NCBI GenBank assembly: GCA_021202245.1
Contig: JAJQDK010000109.1
Location: 1 to 23,648, forward strand
DNA from: Clostridiales bacterium
GTDB taxonomy: Bacteria > Bacillota > Clostridia > Oscillospirales > Acutalibacteraceae
Direction of reading: 5' to 3'
Length of the DNA stretch: 23,648 nucleotides
This document shows, one piece after another, positions 7,599-15,693 of this stretch. Position 1 is the first letter of the stretch. Every line of letters begins with the position of its first letter. The translations under genes and the position numbers were made by a program. The notes beneath the pieces are model-generated. The model made no database searches. It was not told where the DNA came from and was given only the letters and a program-made list of their open reading frames with translations.

Positions 7599-8558
7599 AT
7601 GAAATCTATCAAAAAATCGTATCGGTAATTTTAACTATTGCAGCTTTGTCCGCAATTATGTCTGTGTCATTTACTGTAAACGCCGTTGAAAACGGAGCAA
7701 TCCATGTTATTGTTGAAAACAGCGTTTACTCCGTTGAGGACGGAGCGGCATGGGACGGCGTGCTTGTTGACGAATGGATTGATATTGATAGCGATACAAC
7801 GATGATGTCGGCAGTGGTCACCGCTCTTACGGAAAACGGTTATACACAAACAGGAGCCGAGTACGGTTATATCAGTGAAATCAACGGACTGTCCGACGGT
7901 TGGATGGGAGCCCTAAACGATTGGCTTACAAATGAGGGATATTCAGCTTACACTGTTGAAGCCGGAACTCTTGAAGCCGGTGATGAAATTCATATGATGT
8001 ACAGCCTTAATTGGGGTTATGATGTGGGCAGTCAGTGGGGCAACAGCGACACCTCTCTTGCAGGTCTTGCCTTCAGCTCAGGCGCATTAACCGAGAGCTT
8101 TAATTCCGCAGTTACGGAATATACTCTTATTTTGCCTGCCGATGAAACAAACATCACGGTTACGCCTTCGGCTGTCAATAAAAATTTCCAGGTGCGTACT
8201 TACAAAAAATGAATATACGCCCACTGTTGAAAAGAGTGAGTTTAAGAGGACTTCTGCCATTGAATTATCTGACGGTGATGCTTTATATATCGGCGTAGGC
8301 AATTCAAATTGGCCCACAATGGAGGCTGATGGAAGCGAAACACTTTATAAAATTAATGTTGTTGTAAGTGATTCAATCCTCAGAGATGTAAACTGTGACG
8401 GAGCATTAAACGTAACAAACTGCACTGAAATTCAGAGATATATTATCGGGGCACAGGAATTTACAGCCGAGCAAACCGTACTTGCCGATTTTGACAAGAA
8501 CGGCAGTATTACTGTAGCTGACGTAACTGAAATTCAGAAGTCAATTGTCGGTGCATAA
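7599..8558 (+). pseudogene. Secreted DUF4430/cadherin-like/dockerin protein, frameshifted
   Basis: The gene starts at ATG 7599, seven bases after GGAGG (7587-7591), but this frame stops after nine codons. With one more A in the tract 7611-7616 it becomes MKSIKK + IVSVILTIAALSAIMSV, a classic signal peptide. With one fewer A in 8204-8209 the main frame joins the tail. The corrected product is 319 aa: signal peptide (~1-29), a DUF4430 domain (transcobalamin-like C-terminal beta domain; GWMGALNDWL and LEAGDEIHMMYSLNWGYDVG, ~30-150), a cadherin-like beta-sandwich (LAGLAFSSGALTESF onwards, ~155-255), and a type I dockerin with two Ca-binding repeats (DVNCDGALNV, DFDKNGSITV). It would bind or cap cobamide outside the cell and dock to a cohesin; this role is inferred. 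The stop overlaps the next ATG (TAATG). Start and end frames agree, so the two changes cancel in length. Confidence 0.82.
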
Positions 8559-8821
8559 TGAGTATAAACGAAGATAAATCACTTATTGCCGTAAGGCTTT
8601 TGACCGATAAAGCCGCGCAGCTCGGAAGATTGCCGAAAAAAACTGATTTTGACTCAAAGGATGCCTGCTTCATTAAGCAAAAGCTCGGTCCTTGGCCTCG
8701 CGCCCTTGAAACAGCCGGATTGAAACCGCATCCGGCTGTTTCAACAAAGGAAAAATCCAAAATCAAGCGTGAAAGAATCAGCAGGGCAAAAAAGGAGTTA
8801 AACAAGAAAAATGAAAAGTAA
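8558..8821 (+). CDS. Small basic protein resembling the HNH-associated repeat
   Basis: The protein has 87 residues, and its ATG overlaps the previous stop by one base, so translation is probably coupled. The middle part, LLTDKAAQLGRLPKKTDF ... FIKQKLGPWPRALETAGLKP, looks like the homing-endonuclease-associated repeat, a small helical DNA-binding unit. The last 25 residues are strongly Lys/Arg-rich. No nuclease motif and no signal peptide are present, so it should stay in the cytoplasm. Why such a protein sits between two secreted B12-operon proteins is unclear; a regulator is one option. The family match is from memory of the pattern and is moderate. Confidence 0.65.
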   Translation: MSINEDKSLIAVRLLTDKAAQLGRLPKKTDFDSKDACFIKQKLGPWPRALETAGLKPHPAVSTKEKSKIKRERISRAKKELNKKNEK

Positions 8822-9974
8822 GCTTACCAAATTATCCGCATTTATTATATCACTCGCAATTATTTTTGCCTGTGTTGCGTCTGCCGAAGCGGTCGAAAGA
8901 GATGAGATTGATGAAAAAATCAATTCAACCTCCGAATATTTGTTACAGCTTCAAACTCCGACTGTCAGTTCAACGGGCGGAGAATGGATGATTATCGGAC
9001 TTGCAAGGAATAATACGCTCAGTGATAAATTCAAGGAAGGCTATTACGAGAATGTTGAAAATTATATAACCGCAAACAGTTCTTCAAAGCTCAGCAGCAG
9101 TAAATCAACTGAAAATTCACGAGTGATTATTGCTCTCACCGCCATAGGTAAGGACCCCTCAGAGGTTGCAGGCTGCAATCTGTTTGAACCGCTTGCTGAT
9201 TTTGATTATGTAATAAATCAGGGCATAAATGGTCCGATATGGGCGTTGATTGCCCTTGATACGGCTAAGTGGGATATTCCTAACAGTGATTCATCAAGCG
9301 TTCAAACCACAAGAGAAAGCCTTGTTAATTATATTATTGAACAGCAGCTTTCCGACGGCGGCTGGGCACTTACGGGCAGTTCGATTGATCCCGATATAAC
9401 GGGAATGGCAATTCAGGCGCTTGCGCCGTTTTACGGTTATAGCAGTGCTGTAAAAAATGCCGTTGACCAAGCTCTTGAAAAATTATCATCAATTCAAGCT
9501 GACAACGGCGGTTTCACTTCGTGGGGATCTCAGAATTCCGAAAGCTGCGCACAGGTTATTACTGCGCTCACAAGCCTCGGAATAAATCCCGAAACCGATT
9601 CAAGATTTATCAAGAACGGTACCTCAGTGCTTGATGCGCTTATGTCCTTCAGCACCGATAACGGCTTTTCTCATTCAATAAACGGGGCATATAATCAAAT
9701 GGCTACCGAACAGGCTTTTTATGCGCTTGTATCTTACGCAAGATTATGTGATAGCGGTAGGGCGCTTTATGATATGAGTGATACTGTAGGTACTGTATTT
9801 AAGGATATAAATGACGACGGAGCAATAAATGTTTCCGACTGCACTTGTATTCAAAAATATATTGTAGGCAATTCAACTCTTTCTCTTACTCAGCTTTATT
9901 ATTCCGATATCAACAACGATTCTGTGATAAATGTCGTTGACGTCACCCAGTTACAAAAGGCTGTTGTCAGCTGA
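8811..9974 (+). CDS. Secreted alpha/alpha-toroid (intrinsic factor-like) protein with dockerin
   Basis: The protein has 387 residues. A signal peptide (MKSKLTKLSAFIISLAIIF, cleavage likely after AEA near residue 27) leads into about 290 residues of paired-helix repeats. Visible repeat signatures are SEYLLQLQ, LSDGGWALTG, DITGMAIQALAPF, QADNGGFTSWG, SCAQVITALTSLG and MATEQAFYALVSYA. This is the prenyltransferase/squalene-cyclase-like toroid also used by the N-terminal domain of intrinsic factor and transcobalamin. A type I dockerin follows (DINDDGAINVSDC, DINNDSVINVVDV, ~325-387). It should be exported and attached to a cohesin scaffold. AAAGGAG at 8791-8797 precedes the ATG; the start overlaps the previous gene by 11 bases. 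With DUF4430 proteins on both sides and a B12 riboswitch upstream, a cobamide-binding role is inferred. A carbohydrate-acting toroid is the alternative. Confidence 0.86.
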   Translation: MKSKLTKLSAFIISLAIIFACVASAEAVERDEIDEKINSTSEYLLQLQTPTVSSTGGEWMIIGLARNNTLSDKFKEGYYENVENYITANSSSKLSSSKSTENSRVIIALTAIGKDPSEVAGCNLFEPLADFDYVINQGINGPIWALIALDTAKWDIPNSDSSSVQTTRESLVNYIIEQQLSDGGWALTGSSIDPDITGMAIQALAPFYGYSSAVKNAVDQALEKLSSIQADNGGFTSWGSQNSESCAQVITALTSLGINPETDSRFIKNGTSVLDALMSFSTDNGFSHSINGAYNQMATEQAFYALVSYARLCDSGRALYDMSDTVGTVFKDINDDGAINVSDCTCIQKYIVGNSTLSLTQLYYSDINNDSVINVVDVTQLQKAVVS

Positions 9975-9992
9975 TTAAGCCGTGATCATATT

Positions 9993-10913
9993 ATGCTTGA
10001 ATTCTTAAAAAAACATAAAATTAAATTTATATCCCTTCTTGCGGCAGCCGCCGTTTTGTCGGCTGCTTTTATGGCGGGAGGAAGCGTAGACAATGGCAGT
10101 TCAAATGGAACGTCATTAAATACTTCTACTTCAGACACCGCTTTGGTAACAACAACAGCGGAATCCGATGATGCCGCCGCTGAAAATTCATCTGCCGAGC
10201 AAACCGTGGACACATCCGGCGACACCAACGGCGAGGACAATGAAAGTACGTCGTCCGGTTCTGAGCGGCAATCCTCCGACTCCTCGGCAAGCGTTGCATC
10301 ATCAGACTCTGACAGTGATTCTGATATTAGCCAAGCCTCTGATAATTCGCAGTCCTCGTCAGACAAATCAACTGCATCATCATCCGACATTTCAAATTCA
10401 AAGTCGTCTTCCTCCGGGAGTACCGATAAATATAACACTGAGTCCGTTCCCGAGGGAAAGCCTCAGCCTGTTGAGCCGGAAGATCAGGAAATCAGCGACA
10501 ATACCCTTTACTGCACATTTTCAATCTCATGCAGTACAATTCTTGACAATATGAATAAGCTTGACTCTGATAAAACTGACCTTGTACCAGATGACGGCTG
10601 GATTTTAAGTCCCGAAAAAGTTGAATTCAGCGAAGGTGAAAGCGTTTTTGATGTTCTGCAAAGAGTATGCCAAGAAAATTCAATCCACTTGGAATTTTCT
10701 TGGACACCTGTATACAATTCCGCCTATATAGAGGGAATAAACAATTTATATGAATTTGACTGCGGAAGCCTGTCCGGCTGGATGTACAGCGTCAATGATT
10801 GGTTCCCAAACTACGGCTGCTCACGCTATCAGCTTCAAAGCGGTGATGTGGTGGAGTGGCAATACACCTGCGACCTCGGTTATGATATAGGCGCAGAATA
10901 CATTACCCAATAG
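9993..10913 (+). CDS. Membrane-tethered DUF4430 protein on a Ser/Asp-rich stalk
   Basis: The protein has 306 residues. Residues ~10-30 form one hydrophobic export or anchor helix after a Lys-rich start (MLEFLKKHKIKF); there is no lipobox Cys. Residues ~30-150 are a low-complexity Ser/Asp/Thr/Glu stalk, long enough to cross a Gram-positive wall. The last ~140 residues are a DUF4430 (transcobalamin-like C-terminal) domain, with GESVFDVLQRVC, LSGWMYSVNDWFPNYGCSRY and LQSGDVVEWQYTCDLGYDIG. It has no dockerin, unlike the other DUF4430 protein of this operon, so it is probably fixed to the membrane near the ECF transporter. The ATG has a weak ribosome site and lies 18 bases after the previous stop, suggesting coupled translation. 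A role in receiving cobamide is inferred. Confidence 0.84.
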   Translation: MLEFLKKHKIKFISLLAAAAVLSAAFMAGGSVDNGSSNGTSLNTSTSDTALVTTTAESDDAAAENSSAEQTVDTSGDTNGEDNESTSSGSERQSSDSSASVASSDSDSDSDISQASDNSQSSSDKSTASSSDISNSKSSSSGSTDKYNTESVPEGKPQPVEPEDQEISDNTLYCTFSISCSTILDNMNKLDSDKTDLVPDDGWILSPEKVEFSEGESVFDVLQRVCQENSIHLEFSWTPVYNSAYIEGINNLYEFDCGSLSGWMYSVNDWFPNYGCSRYQLQSGDVVEWQYTCDLGYDIGAEYITQ

Positions 10914-10924
10914 AAAGGTGTGCT

Positions 10925-11815
10925 ATGAAAGATACTTTTATAAAAATGCACCCGACAGTGGGATTTGTATATTTTTCCTTTGTAATTTTACTGTCTGCGT
11001 TTTTGATGAATCCGATTTGCTTGCTTTTATCCTTTGTTTGCGCCTTAATGAATACAGCTTACCTCAACGGCGGCAAGACAGCGAGATTATGTCTTGTATA
11101 TATTTTGCCTATGTTTATATTGATTTCTGTTATAAACCCTGTGTTTAACCACGAGGGAGCAACAATAATTACATATTTTTCTTCAGGTAATCCGCTTACG
11201 CTCGAATCAATAGTTTACGGAGCAGCAGCTGCAATCCTAATGGCTTCGGTTATACTTTGGTTTTCATTTTTTAATACCGTTATGACTTCGGATAAAATTG
11301 TTTATCTTTTCGGGAGAATTCTTCCGTCTTTAAGCCTTGTTTTATCAATGACCCTGCGGTTTGTCCCTAAATTTTCTGCACAATTCAAAACCGTTCGCAA
11401 TGCTCAAAAATGCATCGGCAGAGATATTTCCGACGGTTCTCTTTTAAGAAGAATAAAAAATGCCGTAAAAATCGTATCCGTTATGATTACTTGGTCGCTT
11501 GAAAACGCAATAGAAACTGCCGATTCTATGAAAAGCAGGGGATACGGGCTTAAAGGAAGAACTTCATATTCTGTTTACCGTTTTGATAAACGGGATTTAA
11601 TTACGCTGATTTTAACGCTTGTTCCCGGATTTGGAATTGTGATTTCAGCAATTTCGGGAGCAATAAGCTTTTCTTATTTTCCGTACTTAAAAGGCGATTT
11701 GTTTACGCCTCTGACGGTAATAACATATATTGCCTACGCCGTTCTTATGCTGCTGCCACTTATAATTAACGCAAAGGAGGATATCAGTTGGAAGCGTTTA
11801 AGGTCAACAATCTGA
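10925..11815 (+). CDS. cbrV: ECF transporter T (transmembrane energizing) component
   Basis: The protein (296 aa) has about six hydrophobic helices and the EcfT/CbiQ signature, an Ala-Arg-Gly type motif seen as ETADSMKSRGYGL near residue 200, preceded by LRFVPKFSAQFKTVRNAQ. These coupling helices touch the ATPases and pass their movement to the S component. A ribosome site AAAGGTG lies just before the ATG. Its end overlaps the ATPase-S fusion by 28 bases. The symbol follows the predicted cobalamin ECF system CbrTUV and rests on the riboswitch and neighbours, not on direct proof of substrate. Confidence 0.87.
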   Translation: MKDTFIKMHPTVGFVYFSFVILLSAFLMNPICLLLSFVCALMNTAYLNGGKTARLCLVYILPMFILISVINPVFNHEGATIITYFSSGNPLTLESIVYGAAAAILMASVILWFSFFNTVMTSDKIVYLFGRILPSLSLVLSMTLRFVPKFSAQFKTVRNAQKCIGRDISDGSLLRRIKNAVKIVSVMITWSLENAIETADSMKSRGYGLKGRTSYSVYRFDKRDLITLILTLVPGFGIVISAISGAISFSYFPYLKGDLFTPLTVITYIAYAVLMLLPLIINAKEDISWKRLRSTI

Positions 11816-14460
11816 CTTTCCGCTATCCCGAAACAGGGACTGATGTTTTGAAAAGCATCAGCTTTTCGATTGACAGCGGAGAATTTATCACTCTGTGCGG
11901 ACCCTCAGGCTGCGGCAAAAGCACGCTTTTGCGAAATTTAAAGCCTGCTTTGGCTCCTTTCGGAATTAAGTCGGGTGAAATACTGTTTAACGGAAGTCCG
12001 ATAGAGAGCCTTTCAAAACGTGAGCTAAGTCAAAAAATCGGTTTTGTTATGCAGTCGCCAGATAACCAGATTGTAACCGATAAGGTGTGGCACGAGCTTG
12101 CTTTCGGGCTTGAAAGTCTTGGTTGTGACAACCGGACGATAAGAAAGAGGGTTGCCGAAACTGCAAGCTTTTTCGGAATACAGCATTGGTTTGATAAAAA
12201 TATTTCAGAGCTTTCAGGCGGACAAAAACAGCTTTTAAACCTTGCTTCGATAATGGCAATGCAGCCGCAAGCTCTTATACTTGACGAGCCGACAAGTCAG
12301 CTTGATCCGATTGCGGCAGCGGACTTTTTGGCGTGTATTTCAAAAATCAACCGTGAGCTTGGTACAACGATAATAATAACCGAGCACCGCCTTGATGCGG
12401 TGCTTCCGTTAAGCAATCGTGTACTCGTGCTTGAAAACGGCGCGATCACATCTTTTGACACACCGGAAAATACCGGAATGAATCTAAAAAAATCTCGCAG
12501 CAAAACCTTTTTGTCTATGCCTGCGCAAATGCAGATTTGGGAGGCGGCAGATCACTCGGACAGCGCTTGCCCGGTAACAGTTGCCGAGGGCAGAAAGTGG
12601 CTTGAAGAATATGCCGCTTCTCACAAGCTTAATGAGCTTTATCCCGAATCAATTCCACCTCATTCAGATAAATTGAACGTCGAGCTGAATAATGTTTGGT
12701 TCAGGTATGAAAAGGATTCTCCCGACGTAATTAAAAATCTTTCGTTGAAGGCTTACGAAGGCGAATTTATTGCAATTTTAGGAGGCAACGGTACCGGTAA
12801 GTCAACAATGCTTTCGCTTATTAACGGGCTCAATAAACCGTACAGGGGAAAGGTTAGGGTTTCTGACAGCAGAGATGTTTTAAGTACGCAAGCGGTTGCA
12901 ACGCTGCCGCAAAATCCTCAGTCGCTTTTTGTAAAGAAAACGGTTCTTGAAGATTTGCAGGAGGTATTTGACGGAATAAAAATTGAAAATACCGAGAAAC
13001 AAGAGTTAATTTCGACTGTAATCTCTCTTTGCAGGCTTGAGTCCTTTTTAAATCGCCACCCATATGATTTGTCCGGCGGTGAACAGCAGCGAGCCGCTCT
13101 TGCGAAAATCCTGCTGCTCCGTCCGAAAATTCTTTTGCTTGATGAGCCTACAAAGGGTTTAGACGCTGAATTTAAAACAGCCTTTGCTATTATAATCGGC
13201 AGCCTGACCTCGTCGGGCGTTACCGTAATTGCGGTGAGTCACGATGTGGAATTTTGCGCAAAATATCCGCATCGCTGTCTTATGCTTTTTAACGGCGAAA
13301 TAGTTGCCGAGGGCACTCCGAGGAATTTTTTTGCATCCAACAGCTTTTATGTAACCTCTGCAAACAGAATGTCAAGCTCAATAATAAACAGCGCTGTGAC
13401 TGCTGATGACGTTATTTATTGCTGCACAGGGAAAAAAGCAGATAATAATCAATTTTCGGAAAATAATCTTTATCGCAATGCCGAAGTTGCTGATAAGAAA
13501 GAATCAGATAATTCTTTCAAAGAAAAAAACGACAGTAAGCTGCCGCTTTGGAAAAAGATACTCGGAATAATATCCGCCTGCGCGTTGATATTCGGACTTA
13601 TTGTCAATTTAAAATTTGATAATTTTAGTAATATTTCATCCTTTTCTGTTTTTATAAAATTTGCCGCAGTCACCGTTCCCGTAATTCTTCTGATGATTTC
13701 TTTCGGTTCAAAATCAAAAAGACCTATAAACGAGCTAAAAAGCCCGGATTCAAAAAGAAGGCTTACAAAACGCACGATTGTTTCCTCTGCAATGATTCTT
13801 TTAGCGGTTCCGCTCACGGTGTTTGTCGGCGTTACATATTTGCAGGATCAGAAATATTTGTTTATATCTTTACTTGTTATGCTTGAATGCATGATGCCGT
13901 TTTTTATTGCTTTTGGGGGCAAAAAACCTCAGGCAAGAGAGCTGATAATAATTGCCGTGCTTTGTGCAATTGCCGTGGCAGGCAGAACGGTATTTTATAT
14001 GCTGCCTCAGTTTAAGCCGGTAATTGCAATCGTTATAATTTCAGGTGTCGCTTTCGGCGGAGAAACAGGATTTCTTGTCGGAGCTGTAACAATGCTTGTA
14101 TCTAATATTATATTTCAGCAGGGACCCTGGACGCCGTGGCAAATGTTTGCTGCCGGAATAATAGGTTTTATTGCGGGAGTTTTATTTAAAAAGGGATTTT
14201 TAAGCCGAAACAGGATTTCGCTTTGCCTTTTCGGCTTTTTATCGACGCTTTTGATATACGGCGGTATAATGAATTTTTCTTCTGTAATATTGGCTCATTC
14301 TGCGGTGAATTTTGAAACGGTATTGAGCTTTTGTGTTACCGGATTGCCAATGGATATTATTCACGCACTTGCAACCGTTGTGTTTTTGTTTTTCGGGGCT
14401 GAACCAATGCTTGAAAAGCTTGACAGAATTAAAACCAAATACGGACTTATAAATTACTGA
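11788..14460 (+). CDS. Fused ECF ATPase A-A' and substrate-binding S component
   Basis: At 890 residues, this is three ECF subunits in one chain. ATPase 1: GPSGCGKST (38-46), LSGGQKQ, then LILDEPTSQLD. ATPase 2: GGNGTGKST (~331-339), LSGGEQQ, then LLLDEPTKGLD. After a charged linker (~540-585), about 300 residues hold eight or nine membrane helices. These include ARELIIIAVLCAIAVAGRTVFY, GVAFGGETGFLVGAVTMLVS and GPWTPWQMFAAGIIGFIAGV, an ECF S-component pattern resembling CbrT. With the T protein this makes a complete importer. The start is TTG 11788, seven bases after a perfect AAAGGAGG (11773-11780), inside the end of the T gene. The substrate is inferred to be cobamide from the upstream riboswitch. 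The fusion would fix stoichiometry and suggests a dedicated transporter rather than a shared group II module. Confidence 0.87.
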   Translation: MEAFKVNNLTFRYPETGTDVLKSISFSIDSGEFITLCGPSGCGKSTLLRNLKPALAPFGIKSGEILFNGSPIESLSKRELSQKIGFVMQSPDNQIVTDKVWHELAFGLESLGCDNRTIRKRVAETASFFGIQHWFDKNISELSGGQKQLLNLASIMAMQPQALILDEPTSQLDPIAAADFLACISKINRELGTTIIITEHRLDAVLPLSNRVLVLENGAITSFDTPENTGMNLKKSRSKTFLSMPAQMQIWEAADHSDSACPVTVAEGRKWLEEYAASHKLNELYPESIPPHSDKLNVELNNVWFRYEKDSPDVIKNLSLKAYEGEFIAILGGNGTGKSTMLSLINGLNKPYRGKVRVSDSRDVLSTQAVATLPQNPQSLFVKKTVLEDLQEVFDGIKIENTEKQELISTVISLCRLESFLNRHPYDLSGGEQQRAALAKILLLRPKILLLDEPTKGLDAEFKTAFAIIIGSLTSSGVTVIAVSHDVEFCAKYPHRCLMLFNGEIVAEGTPRNFFASNSFYVTSANRMSSSIINSAVTADDVIYCCTGKKADNNQFSENNLYRNAEVADKKESDNSFKEKNDSKLPLWKKILGIISACALIFGLIVNLKFDNFSNISSFSVFIKFAAVTVPVILLMISFGSKSKRPINELKSPDSKRRLTKRTIVSSAMILLAVPLTVFVGVTYLQDQKYLFISLLVMLECMMPFFIAFGGKKPQARELIIIAVLCAIAVAGRTVFYMLPQFKPVIAIVIISGVAFGGETGFLVGAVTMLVSNIIFQQGPWTPWQMFAAGIIGFIAGVLFKKGFLSRNRISLCLFGFLSTLLIYGGIMNFSSVILAHSAVNFETVLSFCVTGLPMDIIHALATVVFLFFGAEPMLEKLDRIKTKYGLINY

Positions 14461-14465
14461 AAAGA

Positions 14466-14502
14466 GGCTTCAAAATGCCGATGACATTTTGAAGCCTTTT
14501 CT
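14466..14502 (+). terminator. Strong, probably bidirectional terminator
   Basis: GGCTTCAAAATG (14466-14477) pairs perfectly over 12 bases with CATTTTGAAGCC (14485-14496), with a seven-base loop and TTTT after it. A-rich sequence to the left gives a T-run on the other strand, so it can also end the convergent map transcript. Confidence 0.92.
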
Positions 14503-14524
14503 CATATTTCAAACAAATTTTAAT

Positions 14525-15397
14525 TTAATAAGAAATTATTTCATATCCCGTTTCAGTAACAAGAACCTGAATTTCCCATTGTGCCGACGGCTTACCGTCT
14601 TTGGTATAAATAGTCCATTCGTTTTTTTCGTCAACATAAATTTCAGCTTTACCCATATTTATCATAGGTTCAATAGTAAATATCATTCCCGGAACCATAA
14701 GCATTTCCGTGCCCTTTTCAGATACATAGCTTACCCACGGTTCCTCGTGAAATTCAAGTCCGATTCCATGACCGCCGACCTCTCTTACAACCTTATAACC
14801 GTTTTCTTCAACAAAATCGTTAATTGCGCTGCCCATATCTCCGAGAAAGCCCCATGGCTTAACCTGCTTTAATCCTACGTTCAGACTTTCCTTTGCCGTG
14901 TTGACAAGCCGTTTATCTTCCTCGGAAACATTGCCTATACAGAACATTCTTGATGAATCGGAATAGTAGCCGTCAAGATTAGTTGAAACGTCCACGTTAA
15001 TAATATCCCCGTCCTTCAAAATTATATCTTCCGACGGTATTCCGTGACAAACCTCGTTGTTGATGGATGTGCATACGCTTTTGGGAAATCCCTCGTAATT
15101 CAGCGGAGCCGGTATTCCTCCCATTTCTGTTGTAATATCGTAAACCCACCTGTCAATTTGTGCGGTCGATATGCCCTCCTTGATGTGTTCTGAAACATAG
15201 TCAAGCACGGCAATATTGATTTTTGCGCTTTCTCTTATTTTTTCTATTTGCCTGTCGTTCTTAATAATTGAATGAGGGGGCACAATATGCCCCTGAAGCT
15301 CAAATTCCTCAATCTTTTCATCAAAATCGGAGTGGCATTTTTTATATTTTCGTCCGCTTTTGCACCAGCATGGGTCGTTTCTTCCCGGTTTTTGCAC
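14525..15397 (-). CDS. map: Methionine aminopeptidase with N-terminal SEC-C motif
   Basis: The protein (290 aa) removes the initiator Met from new proteins. The N-terminus carries a zinc-binding SEC-C motif, PGRNDPCWCKSGRKYKKCH, as in one clostridial group of MetAPs. The pita-bread catalytic domain shows the metal ligands in order: NVDVSTNLDGYYSDSS (two Asp), GGHGIGLEFHEEP (His), FTIEPM (Glu) and QWEIQVLVTE (Glu). GTG 15397 was chosen because AAAGGAG lies eight bases upstream; the longer TTG frame from 15415 contains that ribosome site. It has its own promoter and stands alone on the minus strand. Confidence 0.95.
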   Translation of the reverse strand: MQKPGRNDPCWCKSGRKYKKCHSDFDEKIEEFELQGHIVPPHSIIKNDRQIEKIRESAKINIAVLDYVSEHIKEGISTAQIDRWVYDITTEMGGIPAPLNYEGFPKSVCTSINNEVCHGIPSEDIILKDGDIINVDVSTNLDGYYSDSSRMFCIGNVSEEDKRLVNTAKESLNVGLKQVKPWGFLGDMGSAINDFVEENGYKVVREVGGHGIGLEFHEEPWVSYVSEKGTEMLMVPGMIFTIEPMINMGKAEIYVDEKNEWTIYTKDGKPSAQWEIQVLVTETGYEIISY

Positions 15398-15443
15398 TTG
15401 TAAAACTCCTTTCAAGGTATATTGAAAAGCTAATTGTATTTAA

Positions 15444-15472
15444 ATTATAGCACCCTTTTTTGTATTGCTCAA
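15444..15472 (-). promoter_or_regulatory. Sigma-A promoter of map
   Basis: On the minus strand, TTGAGC (15467-15472), 17 bases, TATAAT (15444-15449). It lies 47 bases upstream of the GTG start, pointing at map. Confidence 0.78.
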
Positions 15473-15577
15473 GATTTTTTTACACGACGAACATTAGCTG
15501 TAGTTTGAATTACCTGCGTCGCAAATGTTTTACTGTTTTATCTTTTTCAGCTCAAAAATGTTTGTGCAAAATATCCT

Positions 15578-15606
15578 TTGCATTTTTTTACAATATTTGA
15601 TATTAT
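15578..15606 (+). promoter_or_regulatory. Probable promoter of the MATE gene
   Basis: TTGCAT (15578-15583), 17 bases, TATTAT (15601-15606). An overlapping TATAAT at 15604-15609 gives a 20-base spacing. Transcription would begin just before the hairpin at 15626. Confidence 0.55.
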
Positions 15607-15625
15607 AATATTATCGAGTGGCGTT

Positions 15626-15660
15626 AAGCGTAAATCCGGATACGAGTTTGCGCTTTTTTT
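15626..15660 (+). terminator. Leader terminator (attenuator) before the MATE gene
   Basis: AAGCGTAAA (15626-15634) pairs with TTTGCGCTT (15647-15655), nine pairs with one G-U, followed by seven T. It lies between the promoter and the start codon, so it should end transcription early unless relieved. No known riboswitch was recognised in the very short leader before it. Confidence 0.65.
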
Positions 15661-15693
15661 GTTGCCCGAAACATAAAAAATTCGGAGGTAAGT

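Noticed and set aside
10168..10554. 128-residue frame overlapping the Ser/Asp-rich stalk
   Set aside because: It is an out-of-frame reading of low-complexity TCN/GAY codons, and the DUF4430 frame is clearly the coding one.
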